NCBI GenBank assembly: GCA_015039365.1
Contig: WION01000496.1
Location: 1-39,195, forward strand
Direction of reading: 5' to 3'
Origin: Amanita rubescens
Taxonomy: Eukaryota > Basidiomycota > Agaricomycetes > Agaricales > Amanitaceae
Length of the DNA: 39,195 nt
The notes under the pieces were generated by a model that did no database searches, was not told the DNA's origin, and saw only the letters and a list, made by a program, of their open reading frames with translations. The position numbers were made by a program, and so were the translations under genes. Of the stretch, positions 1 through 11,800 are shown in pieces; within the stretch, counting starts at the first letter, position 1, and every line of letters begins with the position of its first letter.

Positions 1-351
1 ATCATCGCCACAGGCACTGCATCTTGGGATCTGGTTCATTGTTAGTTGGACGACTGGCAGAAAAGAACTGAATTGTCATGTGATAGTCCCGGAGGTCACT
101 GTGTTGTCTTATGTGGTGTCTTAGACCTCTGCTAATTATATCATAATTCTCACGCGAAATATGACCGACGTCGATGAGCGCACCGTCAACTGTCTTTCTT
201 TACGCTCTAATTCTTGCGCTTGGCCGTGGTCACTTTTGTCATCTCAGGCAGCACAGGAGTCAAAATTCTTGACAAAACACTCGAAAATTTACATACCACG
301 TTTCAAAGTTTACGGTAGAAAGTACATAGGAAAAACAGAATAGTCGTGTCG
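1..351. other. left-edge stretch, no gene recognised
   Basis: No convincing coding sequence on either strand; the short open frames here lack any family resemblance. It lies downstream of the leftward MYND gene and probably contains its 3' untranslated region. Confidence 0.5.
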
Positions 352-1579
352 CTAGTCAAATTCCGGAAGAGGGTATGGGTTTTTCATGAGCCACTGGAAT
401 ATTGGATCTCGAAGATCCTTCACGACCGTTGAAATATACCCGTGTATATTTCCCTTGATTGCGGCTTCATGAAGTGCCAAAGGATCTCCATTGGGGCTGT
501 TGAAGAAATCCTTGTACACTTTCTTGAGCCGCCGCTTCTCAGAGGCGTTCCTGCAGTTCGCGAAACCATAATCAACCAGGACCGCAGGTAGCATTTCAGA
601 CTCTTCTTTGGAAAAGTCCTCGTGTGCGAGGGCCTGCTTGAGATACCATACTGATTTCGTCAATTTTGACTGAAGGAGGTCACGAAATTGGACTCGATTG
701 TTCACCTGCAACCCCTTGGAATCAAAGAGATGCGGCAAGCGATGGGTGCGATATGCATCGTAGAACTCTTTGAAAGTGCACATATGGATCAATCTCTGGT
801 AAAGGCCTCCTAATCCCATCTCCTCTTGTTGTACTCTGCACGATGCGAATCCGAAATCAACCCAAAGCTCGAGAGACGGGGATGGGTGCCATTTGGATAA
901 GAGAAGGTTGTACAGATGATGACAATTTTTTTCTTTAACGGGTTTGCGTTCGATGGCAGCCTTGATTTCTTCCGCAGAATCCTTTTCACTTCCTCCCGTG
1001 AATCTCCAAGCGCGTAACAGCGCGGCATCGACAGCGTGGTGCATCGTTTTCTCAGTCACGGGCTGGCCTGCTAGTGCAACGATATGTTCGTTTTGTAAGA
1101 ACCAGGGAAAGTATGCGCCCCTCGACCCCTCTGGGAGCTTGTAAAACACGTTTTTTATTTCATCTACCAACACCCCGCGAACGCGCCAATTATGGACGGT
1201 CTTGGGTGGAATATCATTATATATTATGAGACCTGTGTACACACGTTGAGAAGGATGGCGCTGGAGCGTACGAGGTAGTAGACATACCAACGTATAGGCC
1301 AAACAACATGGTCTTTTGTTCGGGCGTGATTGCACGATCGAACCCATAATCCTTACAGGTCTGGGGGTGCTCAGGAATCAGGTCCCTGTACACTGCTCGT
1401 GCTAGGTAGTAGGCAGTGTTGATCTGATCGTGGGGTTTGCAATCGAATATATGATGCGCCCAGCTGGACTTCTGGCAAGCAGTCGAACAATAGTAAACTT
1501 TCTTGCATCCAGAACAGAGCTTGAGCGTAGCCCCCGACTCCTTGTAGTCATCGTCACAGGAACCACATCTTTGGTCCAT
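352..1579 (-). CDS. MYND zinc-finger protein, two exons
   Basis: Two exons, 1579..1288 and 1232..352, predicted 390 residues. A 55-nt intron (GTATGT...ACAG) joins them in phase 1, so that LYVG runs straight into LIIYNDIPPK. The first 50 residues carry the MYND pattern: CGSC, then CSGC, then YYCSTAC, then HHIFDCK. This is the C-x2-C / C-x2-C / C-x3-C / H-x3-C ligand set that binds two zinc ions. MYND fingers usually mediate protein-protein contact. The remaining 330 residues are an alpha-rich region seen in many mushroom MYND proteins of unknown job, with no SET domain that I can see. The start was chosen because it sits directly before the first zinc ligand. Such families are expanded and variable in agaricomycetes. 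Molecular role unknown. Confidence 0.88.
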
Positions 1580-1832
1580 GGCTAAGGCGATGAGCTGTGC
1601 AGCAAGTTGGTTGTTGGACGATTAGGAGACGCCCAAGCGCTGCGGAAGCCTGTGACCTTCAGAAAAGGAAAACGGGCGCTACGAGTTCTGAGTTCGATTA
1701 TGTGTAAATGTGGCTGTCACTGGTGGGTGACGATAACGGCGTTTCCAAAAACATCCTTCAACGTTGCCTGTTACAGCCAATGATCTGCTTCTATACGAGA
1801 AGCGTGCTTAGGTCTTCCCAGGATAAACTCTT
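1580..1832. other. 5' flank of the MYND gene
   Basis: No gene seen. It should hold the leftward promoter of the MYND-finger gene; no clear TATA element stands out. Confidence 0.35.
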
Positions 1833-2259
1833 GTGGGAATCGGCATAGTTGGTGCGAGCAGAGCTGTCCTCTATACTTCAAGCCACATGTTGATACACCC
1901 CGTGGCGCGTGGTGAGCTTATCATGCGAGAAGAGTGGTCATTCGATACCGCACAAGTTCTTGCCGAAAGCCAAGGCTCTTGTGTTGCTCCCTATAGCGAT
2001 GTCGAGCGAGGTGTCGATGATTAAATCTGGACATCGGATTTCTATCACATACAATCTCTATTTTGACGACGACACGCAAGCTCTTACCATCCCGACTCCG
2101 AATGTGCTAGGACTCCATGTTTCCCTTCGATCTGTCATTTCTTCCTACGGCTGCCTTGTAGCGTTTAATGGATCAATTCGTGATCTCAAGGAGGTACCTG
2201 CAAAAGACATTGCTTACAGAAGGGCCTTGAATCTCAAAAAGGATACGCAACTTTACTGA
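1833..2259 (+). pseudogene. remnant of a 2OG-Fe(II) oxygenase (prolyl-4-hydroxylase-like)
   Basis: Two overlapping frames each hold part of a basidiomycete 2OG-Fe(II) dioxygenase. The first (to about 2015) reads GELIMREEWSFDTAQVL then APYSDVERGV, which matches the family's stretch leading into the iron-binding YSDxxHEV segment. The second (from about 2015) reads SGHRISITYNLYFDDD, matching the conserved SGYRVTLTYNLYF strand. The switch falls near 2010-2025, so a small frameshift separates the iron site from the strand that should follow it. The expected histidine after YSDVE is replaced. N- and C-terminal parts are absent or unreadable. This is inferred to be a dead fragment. The family assignment rests on motif memory and is moderately sure. 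Confidence 0.55.
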
Positions 2260-2596
2260 ACAACAGCTGAGAGCCTTCAAACCTAAATCGACATTATCCT
2301 ACGGCAATCAGTTAGCCACGGAGCATGAAATACTGCTGCCTCTTCATCGAAATGGGTAAACTAACGACCCCACCAGAACCTGCGTCACAATCTGAAGTTA
2401 TGGACGCGGAAGGAGCGTTGGAAGGGGTATAAATTAAAGGTGCTCTTCAAATGTCACATGTCACGGTTGCTATTTATATACACAGATGGGTGTGATACAC
2501 GTATGGCGTACCAGCGCTGTACCGCCAGTCACCGCACCGGTTCACCGGTAACCGGGTCGCCTACCAGTACACAGGCCCCTACAACCTTCTCCTGGG
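2260..2596. other. promoter region of the DUF2855 gene
   Basis: No gene. A TATA-like TATTTATATA lies at 2471-2480, about 120 bp upstream of the DUF2855 start. It is followed at 2503-2578 by a CpG-rich block described separately because it recurs near 14.8 kb. Confidence 0.4.
2503..2578 (+). repeat. block shared with 14807-14865, copy A
   Basis: This stretch contains GGTTCACCGGTAACCGGGTC. A related, shorter version occurs at 14807-14865 upstream of the degenerate DUF2855 copy. Nearly all differences are C-to-T or G-to-A at CpG sites (for example GCGTACC versus GCATACT, TCGCCTAC versus TCACCTAC). It could be the end of an old transposon or a promoter segment copied with the gene. Confidence 0.55.
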
Positions 2597-3981
2597 ATGT
2601 TGGGCATGGAAAATGAGGCGCTTTGCGTGCCCCGTCCTTCTTCAGGTTTGGACTGCAACAAGCTTGTCTTGAACAAACATCCATTTCCATCTAATTTTCC
2701 TGCGAACCACGTATTGATCAAGGTCGACCGGTTTGGCTTTTCGACCAACAATATCAGCTATCAAGCGCTAGGAGAGCACCCACATTTCAGGTGAGAAGCA
2801 AAGCTTTTGTACCCCGACGACTGCTAACCAATGAGCGAAGGTACTTTGACTTTCATCCAATCCCAGACTCGGATACTGGAAACATTTCCGATAAGACTTA
2901 TGGACTAATCCCCGTCTGGGGTTTCGGCACGGTGGTTGCATCAACTCATCCAAAAATTCAAGCGGGAGAGAGAATATACGGCTACCTTTCGCTTGCGAAA
3001 TATCTTTTACTGCCAATCTCTCCTACTGGCGTGACAAAGTATGCCTTGTACGTATCAAGGCCTCAACTCCCTGCAGGTATGTTATAGCCCATGGTGGAGT
3101 CAATGGTGCTCAATGCTAGAACAGATCGTCGGCCATATAATCAAATCATTCGCTGCGCTACTGATCCACAATATGATCCGGATCCTTTGCTAGAAGACTT
3201 GACAATGCTGTATCGACCCCTCTTTTGGACAGCCTACTGGTTTGAGGATTGGCTTTTCGCCTCCAATTACCGAGGTGCATCATTCATTCTCATTAGTTCC
3301 GCCTCGTCCAAAACGGCATTTTCATTCGCATACTTGGTCCGCAAACGAATCAACAATGGAGAGATCAAGTCAAACACGAAGATCATTGGCCTAACCTCAA
3401 GAAAAAACGTTGCGTTTACCAACGGTCTCAACTTATACCACGAGGTGCTCTCGTACGATACTTATCCTGGGTCACCCCTGCTGTACGCAAAAGCCACGGA
3501 AAGATGGATATATGTCGACGTTGCGGGGAACGAGAACCTAAACCGAAATCTTTTCGCCCACTTTTCATCACCATATACTGGACGTTTAGCCGCTTGCATA
3601 GGACTTGGGATCACAAACGTCTTACCGACGTCTGGACAAAGTAAACCTGTTGATTGGAGTGAAAACTCTGCAGCGTCTCTTACATCGACATCGCATGATG
3701 GCGATGTTTCGCAGTTTTGGCCCCGGATGCAGCACTTCTTCATGCCGGAATGGCTCGAGGTACGCCGCCGACAGCTATCTCCAAGCGAAATCGCCACGAA
3801 ACAGAACAAAGCGTGGAAAGAACTTATGCAAGATGGTGCTGGGTGGGTAAAGATGGAAAGGTGCTACGGTGTCGAGGGTGTCCAACGAGCATTCGAAAAG
3901 TTGGTGCAGAATGGAGTTGGACCTGAGGTTGGGCTAATCTGGAGCTTGTGGGGAGAATCACAGATGAAGGCACGGTTGTAA
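2597..3981 (+). CDS. DUF2855 family protein (MDR-like fold)
   Basis: Three exons: 2597..2790, 2841..3076, 3125..3981, predicted 428 residues. Introns of 50 and 48 nt rejoin in frame: HPHF-R-YFDFHP at the first junction, QLPA-D-RRPYNQ at the second. DUF2855 proteins are fungal and bacterial and of unknown reaction. The N-terminal part (LIKVDRFGFSTNN, then WGFGTVVASTHPKIQAGERI) resembles the GroES-like half of medium-chain dehydrogenase/reductases. The middle (FILISSASSKTA, then TKIIGLTSRKN) resembles their Rossmann half. A nucleotide-dependent oxidoreductase role is therefore inferred, not shown. The C-terminal GVEGVQRAFEKLVQNGVGPEVGLIW block, split here by nothing, is intact. An ATG nine bases downstream (2606) is an equally good start. 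A decayed copy of the 3' half lies at 14868-15560. Confidence 0.85.
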
Positions 3982-4440
3982 ACGTCTTGCACGAAGGTTG
4001 TTATTATTGTAAGGCCGTCAAGCAGCTTTCTCGTGCGTCTTCTAATCCTTGCCTTTGGTATAGGGAATACAAATTATCTTGAATACAGTTAGACGGTTTG
4101 ATACACATGCAAAGCTCATGCAGCATTTCTAAATGACGCCGACATGGCGGGAATCACGATTCTAATGCCTTGTACGCCGTTCAACGCTCTGGATTGAGGA
4201 AACTGCTTCAAAGTGGAAGGCCCATTAGGTTTGTCGCGACTTTTTGATCGCCCCACAGTAGCTTTAAGCGTTGCCGATATGACCATTCTTTTCGCGCTGT
4301 CAGGAATCCTCAGCATATTTTCGAAGCCAAGCGTTCCGCACTGACTTCCGTAGAGAATGTAGCCTTGTCCCACTAGACGGATTTTTTTTGGTAAAAAAGT
4401 GTGTGTAAAGATGCGTTGGGCGGAAGTGTGGAGGAGAGGA
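3223..4440 (+). repeat. segmental duplication, copy A (DUF2855 3' half plus downstream DNA)
   Basis: From TGGACAGCCTACTGGTTTGAG onward this segment is closely similar to 14868-15990. The similarity continues beyond the stop codon at 3981 through about 450 bp of noncoding DNA (for example CTTGTACGCCGTTCAACGCT in both). Copy A keeps the open frame; copy B has lost it. The noncoding tail 3982-4440 holds no gene. Confidence 0.85.
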
Positions 4441-4883
4441 GGAAGGCTAGGCTAGGTGGCATGGAGGGGAGGGGAGGAGAAGGGGCCCGGTCAAGATAGA
4501 GCTAAGAACCGTAAGCTGTTCCCATTTTGTATTTCTCGAAAGATTTGTGACAGCGAGCGCGGTTACCATTACTTATGTCCTCCGCATGCCACGATTATGA
4601 TAGCGGTGCTTAAAAGCGCTGATGGGTGGGACATTTGTTCAGGTTTGCAATTGAATTCGACGAATACAACATTTGGTAGCTCCCCTTCATGTAACCATTT
4701 TAATTCACGGTAAATCACGCGTCATGGAATTGCCGGGTAGAAGCTATGTTCATAACCGGTTATGTACAGCGGCCATATACCCACCACCCAAGGCTGTGCA
4801 GGGAAGTCGCGTGTTATCCGCGTGCGGATGGGTTATTTAAATGGCTGGGTCTTTTTTCGCTTCGCCGACTTTTCCCCGACATC
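4441..4883. other. 5' flank of the alpha/beta-hydrolase gene
   Basis: G-rich tract near 4425-4485, then ordinary sequence. No gene recognised. A TATTTAAAT-like element at about 4831-4840 sits some 45-50 bp upstream of the hydrolase ATG and may be its TATA region. Confidence 0.35.
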
Positions 4884-6639
4884 ATGTCGATTATCGTTGG
4901 TTTAGGTATTCTTGGTGTGCTTCTCGCGATGGCAACCAAGTTTCATGCGTCCAGAACTGCACCTACCGTTCGCTTTGGTCTCAAACCTGCCATACTGGAA
5001 GTAAAGACTCGGAAAGATGGCGACAAACGGACTGAACGGCTTTCCCTTCAAGAGTTGTTAGAGACAAGATGCCAGAGTCTTTTCAGTGTTTTCAAACCTG
5101 TATGGTGGCTTTTCAAGTTGGTCCATTCAGCACGGGGTAATTTTGACCATTACTGATGCCTCTAAGTGGACAACTCCAGACCATATACTGTGTGTTAGCC
5201 GACTTTTCAAAGATCGACCGTATCATCTACCGAAGGTAGTAATTTTACCCTAAAGATGTATTGCATGTGGAGATTGATTGGAACGACAGAAAATATCTTC
5301 AGCTAGCAGACGGCGGTACATTGTGAGCGTCCAGAATTCAGGTACTATTCTATCTGGTCCACTGAAAAAAATGTAGAGGTCTCGATTTCGCGACCGATGA
5401 TCGTCCATGGCACAAACAAACCACACCTGTGATCGTAGTAGTGTCTGGCCTTACTGGAGGTATGTCACATTCAGCAAACCGACCAAAGCCTCACGAACTA
5501 ATCATGGTACAGGATCACACGAACCATACATCAGGGCAATCCTTAGCAGGGCTTGTGCTTCCGTTGATGATGGAGGTTTGGGATATCGCGCAGTGGTCGT
5601 CAACTTCCGAGGATGTATGTTCCCAAGTACACCCATTTACCAATTGTCCTACACATTTTACAGGTGCCGGAGTGCCGATCACGAGCCCTCAGCTGTATTC
5701 GGCTGGTCATACTGACGACTTCCGACAATCACTGGTTTACATTTCGCATTTGTTTCCAGAGGCACCCCTTCTAGGAATTGGGTTTTCCATGGGCGCCAAC
5801 ATGATGACGAGGTACGTCGCCGAGGAAGGCGAAAAGAGTAGGCTTCGATCGTGCTGCTCGCTATCTTCTGTGAGTCGTTCTTGTCTGTCCAAAGAACATA
5901 TCTAAGCGTCCTAGCCATGGAATCTTGCTGCGAATAATAGGCTGTAAGTATCCGCTAAGAGTCGCTTCGCAGCTCAGCTAACGGGATCTTCTCGGCTTGT
6001 AGTCTCCTTAGCACCTATTTGGGGAAAGAGATATTCTCCCGTGCACTGGGTACCAACTTCACTAAAGTAGTGAAGAGAAACTATAAGGGACTGACTATGG
6101 ATCCGAATCACATCGCAACAATGGCTGCAAATGACACCATAGCGCTCAAGAAACCTACTTTGGATGAATTTGACCAGACATTCACATGTAGAGCAGGTGG
6201 TCCAATGCCTCCATTTCCCTTCGAGAAGGTGGACGATTATTATCGTTGGGCGTCAAGTCACAATGTCCTTCACGACATCAGGGTCCCCTACTTGGCAATC
6301 AACGCCGATGATGATCCATTTGTCCAAGACGTTCCCCGTGACGCGGGCGAAAACGGCTATGTTGTGCTGGAAATGACCGCAGGCGGTGGACACTTGGGAT
6401 GGTTCCAGTTTGGGGATAGGCGGACGATGGAAAAGTGGACTACCAGACCCGTGTTGGAATGGTTTAAGCTTACGGGTGATGATGTGATCCACGGAGCAGA
6501 TAAAGCGAGCGAGATATTTCAAGACGGCGACGGCTTCTTGAAGGAAAGAAGTAGACCTGACCTAGGTTGCAAGGAATTACGGGACGGGGGCTTGATTGAT
6601 TGGACCACTGTGGAAATGGGAACATTACAGGGCCTGTAA
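4884..6639 (+). CDS. alpha/beta hydrolase, YheT/ABHD1-3 (Eht1/Eeb1) type
   Basis: Eight exons: 4884..5116, 5167..5235, 5290..5322, 5377..5459, 5513..5614, 5664..5869, 5915..5943, 6003..6639. Together they give 463 residues with every junction in phase. It begins with a hydrophobic segment (IIVGLGILGVLLAMA), a likely membrane anchor. The family hallmarks follow: FNGQLQTIYC, LQLADGGTLGLDF, VVVSGLTGGSHEPYIR, NFRGCAGVPITSPQLYSAGHTDD. The nucleophile elbow is GFSMGAN (Ser), the acid lies in NADDDPF, and the histidine is in GGGHLGWF, so the catalytic triad is complete. Yeast relatives make and hydrolyse medium-chain fatty-acid ethyl esters; animal ABHD3 acts on phospholipids. Substrate here is unknown. 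An alternative acceptor for exon 8 at 6011 would remove three residues. It converges on the amidase gene to its right. Confidence 0.9.
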
Positions 6640-6915
6640 CGGGATACCATACATAGGATAGAAACTCCTGATAATGATCTATCATTCGCTGTCACTGAAT
6701 CCTCCCGATCAGAATATGCCAAAGCGGAGATGGCCCTTTTTCTTCATTCATGAGGTTCACTCCTGGATCGCAGTGGATCACGATAGAACTGAATTTGAAT
6801 GTATCACTAAGCTGGCTATGCTGCTACCATACGGAGGCTGTATTTTGTCCGCTATGGACCGTAAGTAATATACAAGCATTTCTAGAAATGTCACGCTACA
6901 TAATCACCGTGGCCC

Positions 6916-8150
6916 TTAAAGACGATATCTCTGAACCCATACGAGACCTCCGGCCTCTGCAGATGGGTCCATAATACATGAAAAATGGGTATTCTCGTTC
7001 TTTACAGGTTTTTCCTCAAGCCATTCCTTGATCTGACTCAGTGACCTCTGCTTGCGCCATGTTGGATTACCACTCTTCCGCATCATATACCTTTTCCTCA
7101 GGACACTGTCCGCATGTCGGATATCTTCAACTGCATCTTCGTTGGCCCCTTGCTTATGCAAAAGCAGGGCAAGCTCTTCCTCAGATAATTCCTCCATGTT
7201 CAGGTCGTGGTTAGTGCACACGAGGAAATCCTCTGATGACCGGCAGGCTACCGTTGCAAGATCTCGCTCGACTAGGAGCACAGACGTGGGGGAACAGAAA
7301 ATCAGGTAGCAGGAGGGCAGTAGCGTTTTGGGATTACTCGCCCATTGCTTTAAGTCAGCGAGTGTTGGAGGGGGTCCTGGAGAAAGAAGGATTCGACGAA
7401 GGAAGCTGCCGACGGAGCGTCGAAAGCCAAGAAATAAGAGAAGCTGGTGCATCTTGTGATGGAGAGGTGGGGAGGTGGAAATGAGGTTTCCACGGAAGTT
7501 TAAAGACATGGAGAGTCCTTCCCTGTTCACCAATAGCATTGACATAAGAGATACATTCCAATGGTGCCGATATGACTAACCTGACGCCCGTAAGTACGCC
7601 AATGTACCCAGCGACAGTTACTCCCCTACGAGATCATTCTATTAGCGTTCGTTCACGACAAGAAAAGAAGGACCGACCTAGCAATAACTTTCCCCTCCCG
7701 CACGTACTCTACCCTCACAACCAACTCCCTCAGCGGGTCGAAGTCGCCCATATCCGACACCCTCAAATGCATCATTCTCTCCTCCTCCCCCTCCGAGCCC
7801 CGTATCATCACGCCCGCACTCATACACCCCGAATACAAATCCAGCATGGTATTGAATGCCACGACGTGGTACACTTCAATCCCTGCACTTTGCGCAATAG
7901 ATATAGCCTCCTCAGTCTCCTCCTTGGTATAGAGTCTCCGCAGGAACAGCTTCCTCCCCGACTTCAGCAGTGCCCTAATCACCCACGAGGCGCTGAGGAA
8001 CTCGGCAGCCTCATCATACAAGGTAGCGATTCCGGCAAGTTGGACTTTGTAATCAGTGGCGATTTGTACATAACGAATATGCGCCGGAAGAGAGAGGTCG
8101 ATAACATAGAGAGGCGGAAGATCCTTGCTTGTTAACTGCCCATTGGACAT
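6916..8150 (-). CDS. acid ceramidase / NAAA-like amidase
   Basis: Read leftward: exon 1 8150..about 7657, exon 2 about 7625..7581, exon 3 7522..6916, up to 381 residues. LYVIDLSLPAHIRY at the N-terminus and FNTMLDLYSGCMSAGV are typical of fungal acid-ceramidase-like proteins; the cysteine in GCMSAG is the expected autocatalytic nucleophile of this Ntn-hydrolase group. Downstream, GYIGVLTGVREGLSMSLNFR and YLIFCSPTSVLLVERD, then SSEDFLVCTNHD, complete the fold. The family hydrolyses N-acyl amides such as ceramides. Intron 2 (GTTAGT...ACAG, 58 nt) is normal. The exon 1-2 junction is odd: the only in-frame GT-AG choice is a 31-nt intron, leaving about seven extra residues between KVIARS and GVTVAGYIG. 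A small lesion there is possible, so integrity is not certain. The start was chosen because MSNG directly precedes the conserved block. Confidence 0.78.
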
Positions 8151-8856
8151 GGTTCCTTTTGAAGCAACAGGCTGTGCCTCATCATATAAGCGGTTAGCGC
8201 AGTTAGCAAATGTACCCAAACAGTGGCAGTGTTCTAACTTCTCGGATCCATGAGTATGTCTTGCGGCGGTACTGGCAGGTCCCCACTTGATGATTGATCT
8301 GCCATTTGATCCCGGCAACCCGAGCTATTAATACTTCAATACTTGTAGTACTACCTAGTACTACGCGACGCGTCAGCGCGCCCTCGTCATGAACGCTCCG
8401 ACGTAGAATCGTAGTCAGGCTGGCACTCGCCGCTACAATCAAAATTTTATGTACATATATTAATAGCCTGCAATATATCACATCTCCATGGCCCCTAGGC
8501 CAGTTTGTAATCCGAGTCACGGTTGTCCTCTGAGTTACTAATAAGCACGGCGCCGTGTAGTTTTAATGGACCGAACGGGAGGCTTGGAGCAAGTAGCGGA
8601 CTCGGACATTCCCGGGGTCGAGTCAGAATCAGATTACCGCGCGCCAGTCCGTCCACTTGGCACTCGCACGGCATTTCTTTCCTTCCACACTCATCTCTCG
8701 AGCCTGACGCACTGCCTTGTCCTCAACTCTTAAGCCGAAGGTATCATCTCTCATCTTGCACATCTGTCTTAGCCTAACACACCATCCCTTCAAGTACTTT
8801 TACGTTGTACAGTGAAACTCCAACAGATATACTAGTGGAGATCCGAGACATCAGTG
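8151..8856. other. divergent intergenic region
   Basis: About 700 bp between the leftward amidase and the rightward G-domain gene. It should contain both promoters. The short frames inside show no family resemblance. Base composition changes across it from about balanced to clearly AT-rich at the G-domain gene. Confidence 0.45.
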
Positions 8857-11800
8857 ATGACAGACATTGCTGGAGCTCCTGTAACAGGTATGTCAACAAC
8901 ATGTCTCAACTTAAACAAAGTTTGACATTGAAATAATAGACAAGAAAGGAATTGCTGTTCGCAGGGAACAATACAAATGCAACCACTTTCGTATTCTCGT
9001 CATGGGAAGGGCTAATGCTGGAAAGACTACAATTCTTGAGAAGGTTTGTGGTGTAGAAAAGGGGACAGTGCCAGTTGTTGTATATGATGCTGATGGTAAG
9101 TTGGACTCGGACACCAAAGCCCAGTCTACTTGAGATCCTCAATACTATTTAGATGGAAGGCTGACACCTGATGGGACTCATGCAAGCCCATCAATTGAAG
9201 TGAGTTGAATCAAAATATGCATGTGCTCACCACTGACATGTTTTAAATTGAAATTGTAAGAGGGGTGTACATGATATTGAGCATCAGATTACCTATCGAG
9301 GGAGCAACTTCATCTTCCATGACTCTCAAGGTTTTGAATCTGGTGCAACTGAGCAGTTAGAGATTGTCTGGGACTTTATCCAGAGGCGGTCTAATGAGAC
9401 TAAGCTGGATGAACGGTTGCATGCAATTTGGTATTTTTGCATTTGTACTTTGTGTAAATAACTGAGATAGGCTTTCATAGGTATTGTATACCCATGGATA
9501 GTTCTCGCCCCCTTCTGTCTTCAGAACTAGAGTTCTTTAACAAAGGAACAGGGAATGGTAAGTCTCAACATCAATGAAGACTATTGACCAATATTCACAA
9601 GCAATACTCTCACATTAGTTCCTTTTATGGTTGTATTCACCAAATTTGATGGTCAGATTATCCAAGAATCTGGAAAATTAGATGACATAGAAGATGATGG
9701 AGTTAAGTGGGACTTGGCCAGGAAGAATGCTGAAATCACTTTTCAGAAAACTTATCTTCCTAGAGTTTTTGGTACTCAATATCCCCCAAAAACATATGTA
9801 CAATTGGGAGGTGAGAATGCCAGTGAACATTCCTTTGTGAAAAGGGAGATGATGTTTTGATAGATATGGACATGCCAGAGAGTGACTGTCCTGAATTGAC
9901 TGAGAAGACTGCTGATATAATTGATGATGCTGCTCTAAAAGAACTCTTTGTCACAACACAGATGAACAACCTCAGCCTTTGTGTTAAATATGGGCTTAAG
10001 TGAGTATTACATTGAAATATTGATTCCAAATGTTGAGAATCCAGACATGTCCTGAGCCGAGAGAAAACCATGTTAGAAGCTGCTTTTGTCATAGTACTCA
10101 GCAAGTTTCCACACTACTGGGTATATTTGAAACCATACTCCCTTGAGCATGGAAAAACTGAATGAAAAAAAGATTGGCAGAACAGTAAGCTTACTTTGGA
10201 AAAAATACATGACAACAACATTAATAATGATATTATTGGGAACTTTAAGGATGTGAGTACAGTGGTTTACCTTTATTTGATGATGTACTGTGCTGAGCAG
10301 AATAATGAACAGGATGTATGTTACTTTGATTGCCTGAAAACTTTTGACATGATCTTGTATTTAGCAACATAATGAGGTTGATGTGAGTGATACCACAATA
10401 TTTTGTACATAAATTTGATGTGCTACACAATAGTGGGCAAGTCATGTTAAAATGGTTGTATACTTCAATGAGTGCTGATCTTAGCAAACAGTTTGTGAGT
10501 GATACTGCCCATATATATATAGCCAGGAAGCATTACTGTGGGCAATAGGAAGTGAGTGAAACTGTAGCCATTTTTCCAAGAGGTAGTCTCAAAGTCCTTT
10601 CCTACATCAAACAGAGTGTCAGTACAACTTTTCCAAGAAGTTCAATCACTTTTCATACCATGATCAACAGGCAGTGAGTGACAACATTATTGTAACCAGG
10701 CTGTCACATTCATGTGTCCTATTCCACACAGGATGTGAGTGTCTTCACACTCTAAAAAAAAGCAGTTTCATTTTCTATTCCTGCTAACAGCGGGTATGTG
10801 ATGCTCTACCACTGCTTTTCCTGAGGTCATCATGTGACCAACAGATTGTAAGCAATAATCAACTTTTTGTGCCAGGCAGTCTCTTCACACATCTACCATG
10901 CCAAATAGGCAGTAAGTGACACTGCAGCCATTTCCATTCACTAGCCTTGGATTAATTCATTCATAGAGAGTGAGTGACTTGTGTAATTTATCTGCAGGGG
11001 TGTCTTTAACATTGCATAAACAACAGGTAGTGAGTGGCTATGTACATATGTTGGCTGCATGATATGTAGTTTCATCTTAACCAACAGGAAGTGAGCAATA
11101 TTACATATTTTTTGTCAAGCTGACCCAACACATCTAATCTACCAGAGAGTGAGTAATTATATATTTTTTCCTAAATTTGAACAAATCACACTGCATCATT
11201 AATAGAATGTTTGTGGTACTGCAACTTTTGTGATTACACATCCTCATGCCTGTCACCATTCTATGTTTAACAGATTGTAAGTAATGTTACATTTGGTGCA
11301 GCCAGTCAGATATTAATTTGAGATCTCTTCACATGAACAACAGTATGTAAGTTACTGTGATTTTTTTTGCCTTTCAAGTGGTCTCACCACATCTCATTCC
11401 ATGACCAACAGGAAGTGAGTGAATTTCTCTTCCAGGAAGTATTGTCACATTTCATCCCATGACCAACAGAAAGTGAGTAACACTGTGCCTTTCCTTTGCT
11501 GGACACCTTTATGCCACACATCTCATAGAGTGTCAGTGACTAAGTATTGTTTTTTTTCAAAGAGTCTCATTTCATTGCATGATAAATAGGATGTGAGTGG
11601 CATGCAGTTTTCTTTATTATGAACTCATCATCAACAGCGAGTGAGTGATATTGGATTTTTTTTCTTTGTGCAGTCTCAACCCATGACCCATGATAACAGA
11701 GGGTGAGTGATCCTGCATCTTTGTTTTGGTGTGCACTCTCATCACAATGCATCCCATGGCTAACAGAAAGTGAGTAACTTTGTATTTTTTTTACATTTAC

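Noticed and set aside
3462..3809. Minus-strand frame over DUF2855, also present at 15119-15613 in copy B
   Set aside because: Its occurrence in both copies simply reflects the duplicated DUF2855 sequence; the sense strand carries the family motifs.
7572..8135. 187-codon plus-strand frame
   Set aside because: Antisense shadow of the acid-ceramidase-like gene, whose conserved motifs are on the minus strand.
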